DNA from: an uncultured Saprospiraceae bacterium
GTDB lineage: Bacteria > Bacteroidota > Bacteroidia > Chitinophagales > Saprospiraceae
NCBI GenBank assembly: GCA_937930625.1
Contig: CALHBW010000187.1
Span: 1 to 6,001, forward strand
DNA: 6,001 nt
Direction of reading: 5' to 3'
Positions within the stretch are counted from its first letter, which is position 1, and each line of letters starts with the position of its first letter. This document shows, piece after piece, positions 1 to 4,829 of this stretch. The notes below the pieces were generated by a model, which did not search any database, was not told the origin of the DNA, and was given only the letters and a program-made list of their open reading frames with translations. Position numbers and translations under genes: made by a program.

Positions 1-128
1 AAATTGAAAATTGATAATTGAGAGTTGATAATTAATTTATTTTTTATTTCATAAAAAACTTAAAATAAAATGATTACAAATTATAAAATAAAATTAGTTA
101 TCAATTGTACATTCTCAATTCTCAATTT
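1..128. repeat. Imperfect 38-nt inverted repeat pair, AT-rich
   Basis: Bases 1-38 and 91-128 are reverse complements at 31 of 38 positions, with a 52-nt AT-rich spacer between them. The arms are made of repeated attga/aattg words. I infer a dispersed intergenic repeat of the kind common in Bacteroidota rather than a gene control site. The left arm starts at the window edge, so the element may extend further left. No ORF of note covers it. Confidence 0.6.
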
Positions 129-164
129 GGCGAAGACATTGACATATTGAAGTGAGTAAAAAAT

Positions 165-318
165 AAATTTCGGCTACCCCGTCTAAGGAACGCGAATACT
201 CGTCAGACGAATCCCTTTATTCAGTGCGAATATTTTATGAGATAAATCACTACATTTCACAAAACCTTCGTCTGCCGAGTAGCATCCGCAAGCAAACTTA
301 GACGGATAGCCGAAATTT
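165..318. repeat. 154-nt fold-back element (MITE-like or structured RNA)
   Basis: The outer arms 165-187 and 297-318 pair over 12 bp (165-176 with 307-318) and 9 bp (179-187 with 297-305), separated by a small internal loop. A second helix pairs 198-211 with 267-280 at 13 of 14 positions. An apical hairpin can form from 223-226 with 248-251 and 232-235 with 244-247. The element is therefore a tiered hairpin with roughly 40 paired bases. It codes for nothing convincing and has no obvious target-site duplication. It could be a non-autonomous mobile element with 21-bp terminal inverted repeats, or a structured RNA; the sequence alone does not decide. The rest of the gap up to the next gene holds only AT-rich DNA and a candidate promoter. 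Confidence 0.55.
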
Positions 319-438
319 TCTTCGTGTTCCCTAATCAATTAACAGCCAATTATTTAAATTAAAAATAAACATATAATTTATCTTTAAGACCTTCAACGAT
401 TTTGACAAAAAAAGGATGCAATATTCCATGAATTTTGT

Positions 439-446
439 TACATTTG
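439..446 (+). promoter_or_regulatory. Candidate Bacteroidota -7 promoter box for the esterase gene
   Basis: TACATTTG matches the Bacteroidota -7 consensus TAnnTTTG at every fixed position. It would start transcription near base 453, leaving a leader of about 45 nt before the ATG at 498. No good TTTG lies at the expected -33 distance, so this is a plausible but unproven promoter. A match of six fixed bases can arise by chance in AT-rich DNA. Confidence 0.35.
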
Positions 447-497
447 ACAACGTTCACACCCGAACATTGTCTAACTTGCTGTAATGAAGACCATCTA

Positions 498-1670
498 ATG
501 AGATTTTTCTTATCAAGAGGCATCCTCTTTGTCCTATTGCTTTGGACTACCCAAACACTCGCGCAAATTTTACCTACATATACCAATGTGGATTATGTAG
601 GTGATGATTTAGACCGACATCTACTTGATGTATATATTCCACCTAATCTTCAGAATCCGCGCCCCGCAGTCGTATATATACATGGCGGCGGCTGGGAAAA
701 TGGCGAAAAAAAAGGTGAACTTCGCAATGACTTAATCAGGCTCTATCAATACGCCAAATACGTAGTAGTGGACATCAACTACCGTTACAGCCAAGATAGT
801 ATCTGGCCCGCCCAGCTACACGACTGCAAGACCGCCATTCGCCACCTGCGTCATTATGCCGATATTTATAACATAGATACCTGTGCCATCGGTGTCATGG
901 GGCACTCCGCCGGCGGACACCTTGCCGCCATGTTGGGTACTACCAATCACATCGACAGCCTTGAAGGATACCACCTCGGACATACGCAGCAAAGCAGTAC
1001 AGTACAAGCCGTCGTCGATTTCTTCGGACCAACGGACTTCCTGAAAGCCGATGCACATTTCCCGCTCGCCCCACCCGATTCTTGCGTTGAGGTTACTGAA
1101 TATTCAGCCCCCTACTCCATGACTTCCCAGCTTTTAGGTTGCCCTATCAACACCTGTCCTGAACGTGTTCAGACCGCCAATCCCATCACCTATGTCGATG
1201 GCAATGAGCCGCCTTTTCGCATATATCATGGTACTTTTGATTGCGCTGTCCCTTTGCATCAAAGCGAGATTCTTTATGACGCACTCAGGTTTGAAGATAT
1301 TTTCACCGATTTTATTATCGTTGAAAATGCGGTACATGCCGACCATGTTTTTTATGCCAGCAATGCCGTAATAGCTTTTACCAACTTCTTTGTAGAACAC
1401 CTCTCTGCTGCGGCTTGCGTCCCCACCGCCAACGACACCATTTCTGAAACCGATTTCAATATATCCCCCAATCCAGCTTCTGATTTTCTTTTTATTGATT
1501 TAAACGACGACATTCCTCCCCCTTCCATTCAAATCATAAATTCCAATGGAAAAACAATCAACACTTACAACGATACCACCATTGACATTCAATCCTTACC
1601 CAAAGGTATCTACTTCATTCTGCTCAAATTTCCAAAGGAAAGCATCACTCAAAAATTCATAAAAATGTAA
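498..1670 (+). CDS. Secreted alpha/beta-hydrolase (esterase/lipase-like) with T9SS C-terminal sorting domain
   Basis: A 390-residue protein. Residues 1-22 form a Sec signal peptide (positive start, hydrophobic FVLLL core, cleavage after LA-22). The core (about 30-302) is an alpha/beta-hydrolase of the carboxylesterase-like BD-FAE/Abhydrolase_3 type. HGGGW at 62-66 forms the oxyanion hole, and GHSAG at 135-139 carries the nucleophile Ser137. Asp248 lies in a GTFDCAVP segment, and His280 is the likely catalytic His (H283 is an alternative). Residues about 320-390 match the type A T9SS sorting domain: SPNPASD near its start, a central IDIQSLPKGIYF motif and a KFIKM end. The protein is therefore expected to cross the outer membrane and be released or surface-anchored. 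The substrate is unknown; acetyl or feruloyl esters of polysaccharides are typical for relatives. The frame is open back to a TTG at 435, but the ATG at 498 is chosen because the signal peptide begins exactly there. Confidence 0.92.
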   Translation: MRFFLSRGILFVLLLWTTQTLAQILPTYTNVDYVGDDLDRHLLDVYIPPNLQNPRPAVVYIHGGGWENGEKKGELRNDLIRLYQYAKYVVVDINYRYSQDSIWPAQLHDCKTAIRHLRHYADIYNIDTCAIGVMGHSAGGHLAAMLGTTNHIDSLEGYHLGHTQQSSTVQAVVDFFGPTDFLKADAHFPLAPPDSCVEVTEYSAPYSMTSQLLGCPINTCPERVQTANPITYVDGNEPPFRIYHGTFDCAVPLHQSEILYDALRFEDIFTDFIIVENAVHADHVFYASNAVIAFTNFFVEHLSAAACVPTANDTISETDFNISPNPASDFLFIDLNDDIPPPSIQIINSNGKTINTYNDTTIDIQSLPKGIYFILLKFPKESITQKFIKM

Positions 1671-1752
1671 TCCCATATAAAGTATTTCACACAGCGAATT
1701 TTCGTTAATGAACAAAAACCCACGATTAGTATTTTAATTTCAATGAATGTCT

Positions 1753-1760
1753 TACTTTTG
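1753..1760 (+). promoter_or_regulatory. Candidate Bacteroidota -7 promoter box for the E2 gene
   Basis: TACTTTTG fits the -7 consensus TAnnTTTG exactly. Transcription would start near 1767, giving a leader of about 120 nt that includes the hairpin at 1832-1852. The -33 region is weak: only a T-run at 1732-1735 lies nearby, with a 17-nt gap. Confidence is low to moderate for that reason. Confidence 0.35.
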
Positions 1761-1831
1761 GTAAAATTTTAACATTCGCCTGTTAAAACATTGAATATAA
1801 TTACACATATTGAGTTGTATAAGTTGCTAAA

Positions 1832-1852
1832 AATTAATGTTTTACATTAATT
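1832..1852 (+). repeat. Perfect 9-bp inverted repeat in the E2 leader
   Basis: Bases 1832-1840 and 1844-1852 are perfect reverse complements around a TTT loop. All but one of the pairs are A-T, so an RNA hairpin would be weak. The symmetry and position, 37 nt before the ATG, would also suit a dimeric regulator's binding site. No T-tract follows, so it is not a terminator. The function is inferred only. Confidence 0.4.
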
Positions 1853-1855
1853 CAG

Positions 1856-1884
1856 ACTTAAACTTAATCTTATACTTAAACTTA
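1856..1884 (+). repeat. Direct 11-nt repeat just before the E2 start codon
   Basis: The 11-mer acttaaactta occurs at 1856-1866 and again at 1874-1884, so the tract ends five bases before the start codon at 1890. A 17-nt stretch (1856-1872) recurs in inverted orientation at 4244-4260, beside the large palindrome there. The tract occupies the place where a ribosome-binding site would sit, and no purine-rich Shine-Dalgarno is present. Confidence 0.5.
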
Positions 1885-1889
1885 CACAG

Positions 1890-3158
1890 ATGGCAGATAT
1901 CATCAGAATGCCGCTATTGAGCGACACCATGACAGAAGGTACGGTAGTCGCATGGCACAAAAAAGTAGGCGACCAAGTAGAAGCCGGGGAGACATTATTT
2001 GAGGTAGAAACCGATAAAGCTGTCATGGAACAAGACAGTTACTACACGGGTACGCTACTCTACATCGGCGTTCAAGAAGGCGAATCTGTACCGATAGATG
2101 CGGTCATGGCAGTCATCGGCGAACCCGGCGAAGATTATAAAGCAATGCTCGAAGCGGCACTCGCTGAGAATCCCGGCGCAGCTCCTCAGCCTGCCGGAGA
2201 ACCAGCGACCGAGCCTGCTCCCGCTCCTACTCCGGCGGTAAGCGCACCTGCCGCACCTTTGGCTGCTCCTACACCTGTAGCTGCTCCGTCCGGTGGTAGA
2301 ATCAAAGCTTCTCCTTTGGCAAAAAGCATGGCAGAAAAAGAAGGTATCGACCTTGCACAAGTGGCAGGTACAGGCGACGAGGGGCGTATTGTCAAAAAAG
2401 ATATTGAAGCCTTCCTTTCGACCAGAACTGCTGTTGCTGTACCTTCAGCCGTTCCTATGCCCGTTGCCGCAGCGACTGCAATGGACGAAGATATACAGCT
2501 CAGTCAAATGCGTAAAACCATTGCACGCCGTTTATCGGAAAGCAAATTTGGTGCGCCGCATTTCTATCTGACGATTAGCATTGATATGGCGAAGGCGATG
2601 GAAACCCGCAAGCGTATCAACGAAATTGCACCACAAAAAATATCTTATAACGACTTGGTAATCAAATCCGCGGCAGCAGCTTTGCGCCAGCATCCTGCCA
2701 TCAATTCATCTTGGTTGGGTGATGTTATTCGTAGAAATGGCAATATCAATATTGGTGTAGCCGTAGCTGTAGATGAAGGCTTGCTCGTTCCTGTTGTTCG
2801 CAATGCAGATGCCAAGACGCTCTCGCAAATAAATGGCGAAGTCCGCGAATTAGCCGGGAAAGCTAAAGAACGCAAGCTCTCCGGCGACGAAATGCAGGGC
2901 AACACCTTTACGATTTCTAACTTGGGAATGTTTGGTATTGAAGAGTTTACAGCGATTATCAATCCGCCGGATGCCTGTATCATGGCAGTCGGTACAATTA
3001 CCGAAGAGCCGGTCGTGAAAGATGGTGAAATCGCCGTCGGGCATCGCATGAAAGTCACGCTATCTTGCGACCACCGTGTAGTTGATGGAGCTACGGGCGC
3101 GCAATTCCTACAAACATTCAAGTCGATTATGGAAGACCCGATCCGCATGATTGTTTGA
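1890..3158 (+). CDS. Dihydrolipoamide acetyltransferase, E2 of the pyruvate dehydrogenase complex
   Basis: A 422-residue, complete three-part E2. Residues 3-78 are one lipoyl domain, with the lipoylated Lys43 in an ETDKA motif and the MPxLSxTMxEG signature at 7-17 that is typical of pyruvate dehydrogenase E2. An Ala/Pro-rich flexible linker (about 96-135) follows. Residues 137-176 are the peripheral subunit-binding domain (SPLAKSMAEKEG, GTGDEGRIVKKDI), which holds E1 or E3. A second Ala/Pro linker leads to the catalytic domain (about 203-422), with the DHRVVDG active-site motif at 394-400 (His395 and Asp399). It transfers the acetyl group from lipoyl-lysine to CoA in the cytoplasm. No E1 or E3 gene is adjacent in this window. 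E2s of the 2-oxoglutarate or branched-chain complexes are the main alternatives, but the lipoyl signature and the SCDHRVVDGATGAQFL stretch favour pyruvate. Bacteroidota PDH E2s often carry two lipoyl domains; this one has a single domain. Confidence 0.94.
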   Translation: MADIIRMPLLSDTMTEGTVVAWHKKVGDQVEAGETLFEVETDKAVMEQDSYYTGTLLYIGVQEGESVPIDAVMAVIGEPGEDYKAMLEAALAENPGAAPQPAGEPATEPAPAPTPAVSAPAAPLAAPTPVAAPSGGRIKASPLAKSMAEKEGIDLAQVAGTGDEGRIVKKDIEAFLSTRTAVAVPSAVPMPVAAATAMDEDIQLSQMRKTIARRLSESKFGAPHFYLTISIDMAKAMETRKRINEIAPQKISYNDLVIKSAAAALRQHPAINSSWLGDVIRRNGNINIGVAVAVDEGLLVPVVRNADAKTLSQINGEVRELAGKAKERKLSGDEMQGNTFTISNLGMFGIEEFTAIINPPDACIMAVGTITEEPVVKDGEIAVGHRMKVTLSCDHRVVDGATGAQFLQTFKSIMEDPIRMIV

Positions 3159-3164
3159 TGAGCT

Positions 3165-3196
3165 GACGAGTTGTTGATTTGTCGAGTTATTGAATT
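3165..3196 (+). repeat. Two degenerate 16-nt tandem units after the E2 stop codon
   Basis: Bases 3165-3180 and 3181-3196 match at 13 of 16 positions (units beginning gacgagtt and gtcgagtt). They sit between the E2 stop codon and its terminator. Degenerate short tandem runs of this type are common in intergenic Bacteroidota DNA; I assign no function. Confidence 0.45.
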
Positions 3197-3216
3197 GACA
3201 AGACAGAAAATATTTG

Positions 3217-3257
3217 AGCCGTAAATTATTCTTACTGAATAATTTACGGCTTTTTTT
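3217..3257 (+). terminator. Strong Rho-independent terminator of the E2 gene
   Basis: A perfect 15-bp stem (3217-3231 with 3237-3251) closes a 5-nt loop, ttact. The base carries the GC-rich agccg/cggct pairs. A run of seven T residues (3251-3257) begins at the foot of the stem. It lies 58 nt after the E2 stop codon and separates this gene from the lipoprotein gene, which supports single-gene transcription. The A-run on the opposite side is short, so it is chiefly a + strand terminator. Confidence 0.93.
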
Positions 3258-3267
3258 ATTGTATTAA

Positions 3268-3344
3268 AAATGATTTAATGCAACCGTTAAAAAAATCATT
3301 TGTCTTTATCAAATATAACCTAATTAGTAACGAGTAAATCATTT
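3268..3344. repeat. Nonamer aaatcattt, three copies upstream of the lipoprotein gene
   Basis: The word aaatcattt occurs at 3293-3301 and 3336-3344, and its reverse complement at 3268-3276. The first and second occurrences form a 9-bp inverted repeat around a 16-nt spacer, and the third ends six bases before the ATG at 3351. Repeated sites of this kind could be an operator, but the word is AT-rich and chance is a real alternative. No exact TAnnTTTG box is present here. Confidence 0.35.
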
Positions 3345-3350
3345 AAATCA

Positions 3351-4019
3351 ATGAAAGTAATCCAAGTATTATTTAGCTCCTTTTTGTTCTCCTTACTCAT
3401 TTTTTCTTGCAATAATGATGTAAGCAATACAACAATTGTAGGCTCAGGAAAGATTATCAAGGAAACCCGCGATGTCAGTACTTTCTCAAAAGTAGAAGTA
3501 GAAGATGCAATCAAAGCACAAATCACACAAGGCAACAAGTCCCGCGTGGAAGTTCGTGCGAATGATAACCTCATGGGCAAGATTGTCACCGAAGTTATCA
3601 ATGGTACTTTACACGTAAAATACAGAGGGCATGTCAATACAAAAAATACGGTTTCGGAAGTATCTATCCAAATGCCGACAGTTGAACACATCAAATTGAG
3701 TGATGCTGTCAGTGCTGATGTAACCGATTTTACGGGCTTATCAAAGCTGCGAGTTGGTGTACATGATGCCTCCGGTTTATCCATTTCCGGCGATGCCGAT
3801 GTACTTGAAATCAAGGTAACAGATGCAGGTGTGGTCAGGGGTTTTGATTTTGTTGCCAATACTTGTAACGCACAGGTAACGGATGCTTCACAGTTGAGCA
3901 TTAGGTGCAATAAACTTCTGGAAGGGAAAGTCAATGATGCCTCTGTACTACGGTATAAAGGCAATCCGACCGTTACTGCCACCGCATCTATGGCGAGTAA
4001 ACTTACTAATGCCAATTAG
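3351..4019 (+). CDS. Lipoprotein with GIN domain (DUF2807)
   Basis: A 222-residue protein. Residues 1-20 are a lipoprotein signal peptide ending in IFSC, with Cys20 as the predicted acylated residue. The polar NND after it fits export to the outer membrane, although surface exposure is not proven. The rest matches the head GIN-domain family: the VGSGKIIKETRDV...F opening (30-46), VEV.DAIKAQITQG (48-61), then an RVEVRANDNLM block and an ING.LHVKYRG strand. Six xDA motifs are visible, with the Asp at 52, 118, 139, 158, 178 and 197. The last five are spaced 19-21 residues apart, which fits a right-handed beta-solenoid with one turn per repeat. The family's biochemical role is not established; the 'auto-transporter adhesin' label is provisional. 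The ATG at 3351 is chosen because the signal peptide starts there. Confidence 0.88.
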   Translation: MKVIQVLFSSFLFSLLIFSCNNDVSNTTIVGSGKIIKETRDVSTFSKVEVEDAIKAQITQGNKSRVEVRANDNLMGKIVTEVINGTLHVKYRGHVNTKNTVSEVSIQMPTVEHIKLSDAVSADVTDFTGLSKLRVGVHDASGLSISGDADVLEIKVTDAGVVRGFDFVANTCNAQVTDASQLSIRCNKLLEGKVNDASVLRYKGNPTVTATASMASKLTNAN

Positions 4020-4055
4020 TGGGTAGTTAAAATTTTACATTCAAAATCAAGCCAA

Positions 4056-4092
4056 GTGAACAGACGGGAATAAGTTATTTTCGTCTGTTCAC
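4056..4092 (+). terminator. 3'-end hairpin after the lipoprotein gene, no T-tract
   Basis: A 16-bp stem pairs 4056-4071 with 4077-4092 around a 5-nt aagtt loop. Eleven outer pairs are perfect Watson-Crick, followed by two G-U pairs (4067 with 4081, 4068 with 4080) and three A-U pairs. The G-U pairs form only in + strand RNA; the - strand would have C-A mismatches. This points to a structure used in the lipoprotein transcript, 36 nt past its stop. No T-run follows, so it may be an mRNA-stabilising 3' hairpin or a factor-assisted terminator rather than a classical intrinsic one. Confidence 0.6.
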
Positions 4093-4107
4093 CAAACAGT
4101 ACAATTG

Positions 4108-4244
4108 AAATGGCTTTTTCATAAAACGTGTTTTCCACCCCCCAACCCCCTCCAAAGGGGGAGATAAAACTCTGGAAATCAATAGACTCTCCCCCTTTGG
4201 AGGGGGTTGGGGGGTGGAAAACACGTTTTATGAAAAAGCCATTT
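4108..4244. repeat. 57-bp perfect inverted repeat (137 bp in all)
   Basis: Bases 4108-4164 and 4188-4244 are exact reverse complements over all 57 positions, with a 23-nt loop. Each arm has an AT-rich outer part (aaatggctttttcataaaac) and an inner C-run/G-run part that is itself self-complementary (CCCCCT, ccaa, AGGGGG at 4146-4161), so each arm can fold alone. The C/G-run motif resembles a dispersed intergenic repeat I recall from many Bacteroidota genomes. No transposase or clear target duplication is present. Its perfection implies recent insertion or gene-conversion-like correction between the arms. Confidence 0.92.
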
Positions 4245-4264
4245 AAGATTAAGTTTAAGTTTAA

Positions 4265-4406
4265 GGTTCTTTGACAATTTTTGCAAATTCAATAAAACAC
4301 TCTTTTCACGCAGAGTTCGCAGAGAACGCAGAGTGCTAATAATCCATTCTCTGCGACCTCTGCGTTCTCCGCGTGAGACACTATTTGCAAAAAATGTCAA
4401 AGAACC
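4265..4406. repeat. Nested inverted repeat with 9-nt tandem units
   Basis: The outer arms 4265-4288 and 4383-4406 match as inverted repeats at 23 of 24 positions. Inside them, three head-to-tail 9-nt units (cgcagagNN, 4309-4335) face three units in the opposite orientation (ctctgcgNN, with one ctccgcg variant, 4349-4375), separated by 13 nt. The cgcagag repeat is a dispersed intergenic type I recall from Bacteroidota and some other bacteria. An 85-codon - strand reading frame runs through this and the preceding repeat, but it is only the translated repeat and not a gene. Confidence 0.88.
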
Positions 4407-4452
4407 AAGTTTAAATTCATGTAGTACATCGTCCAAAAACCTTTTTTACGGA

Positions 4453-4536
4453 TTTAAATAAATTTAAAATGTAAAAATTATAGGACGCAAGCAAACGCAA
4501 TTCCTTCGTATATATTTGATTTTAAATTTATTAAAA
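4453..4536. repeat. AT-rich inverted repeat, 17 of 18 bp
   Basis: Bases 4453-4470 and 4519-4536 are reverse complements with one mismatch, including 14 consecutive matches (4457-4470 with 4519-4532). The 48-nt loop contains the repeated word acgcaa. The arms are nearly all A and T, so a chance contribution cannot be excluded, but the element sits in line with three other palindromes. Confidence 0.5.
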
Positions 4537-4547
4537 ATAAAAAAAAT

Positions 4548-4595
4548 GCGATTAATCCATGTAGAGACGCGATTAATCGCGTCTCTACATGGATT
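4548..4595. repeat. 42-bp perfect palindrome with overlapping direct repeat
   Basis: Bases 4554-4595 form a perfect palindrome with no loop, centred between 4574 and 4575: 21 bp per arm, gtagagacgcgatt at the heart of the left arm. The 10-mer gcgattaatc appears both inside it (4569-4578) and immediately before it (4548-4557), 21 nt apart. The gtagagacgcgattaatcgc core resembles a REP-like palindrome widespread in several phyla. It could extrude as a cruciform in DNA or fold in RNA from either strand. Confidence 0.9.
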
Positions 4596-4829
4596 GTATT
4601 TTATAAAAAATATTTTGTTCACGTACTACTGATTCAAGTCTCAAGTTTTGGACAGTATAATTAGTATGAAAATACGCTTGTCGGAGCCTGAGAATTTGAA
4701 GTTTGAAATTTGGTGCTTGGTATTTTCAAATGGCATTGTGGGATATTTTTCGGATTATTTATCACAAAAATATATTAAATAAATATAAAACGCAAAATTT
4801 GCATTAAAAATTATTAAATTATACAAAAT
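4596..4829. other. AT-rich intergenic tail without recognised features
   Basis: This stretch downstream of the phosphatase gene has no credible ORF. A 9-bp inverted repeat (4667-4675 with 4720-4728) and an 11-nt palindrome gcaaaatttgc (4792-4802) are the only structures seen. The latter could be a weak transcript end for the - strand phosphatase operon, but it has neither a strong stem nor a clean T-run. No promoter is called. Confidence 0.4.

Noticed and set aside
402..430. TTGACA as a sigma-70-type -35 box before the esterase
   Set aside because: No -10-like hexamer lies 16-18 nt downstream, and Bacteroidota use a different promoter consensus.
435..497. Upstream TTG start giving a 411-residue esterase
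   Set aside because: The extra 21 residues (rich in Cys, His and Thr) precede a well-formed signal peptide that begins at the ATG at 498; such an extension would bury the signal.
359..586. 75-codon - strand ORF antisense to the esterase start
   Set aside because: No recognisable domain, and it overlaps the promoter and signal-peptide region of a well-supported gene.
2055..2395. Two - strand ORFs over the E2 linker
   Set aside because: They are shadows of the Ala/Pro-rich coding sequence and give Arg/Ser- or Gly/Ala-rich low-complexity peptides.
3320..4015. 231-codon - strand ORF covering the whole lipoprotein gene
   Set aside because: The + strand frame has a signal peptide, lipobox and family motifs; the antisense product has no recognisable features.
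4309..4375. Possible CRISPR-like array of cgcagag units
   Set aside because: Units are only 9 nt, contiguous and in two orientations, with no unique spacers or cas genes.
4179..4436. 85-codon - strand reading frame through the convergent gap
   Set aside because: It is the translation of the 57-bp inverted repeat arm and the cgcagag tandem units (Arg/Leu-rich RSLRTLREK), with no start context or domain.
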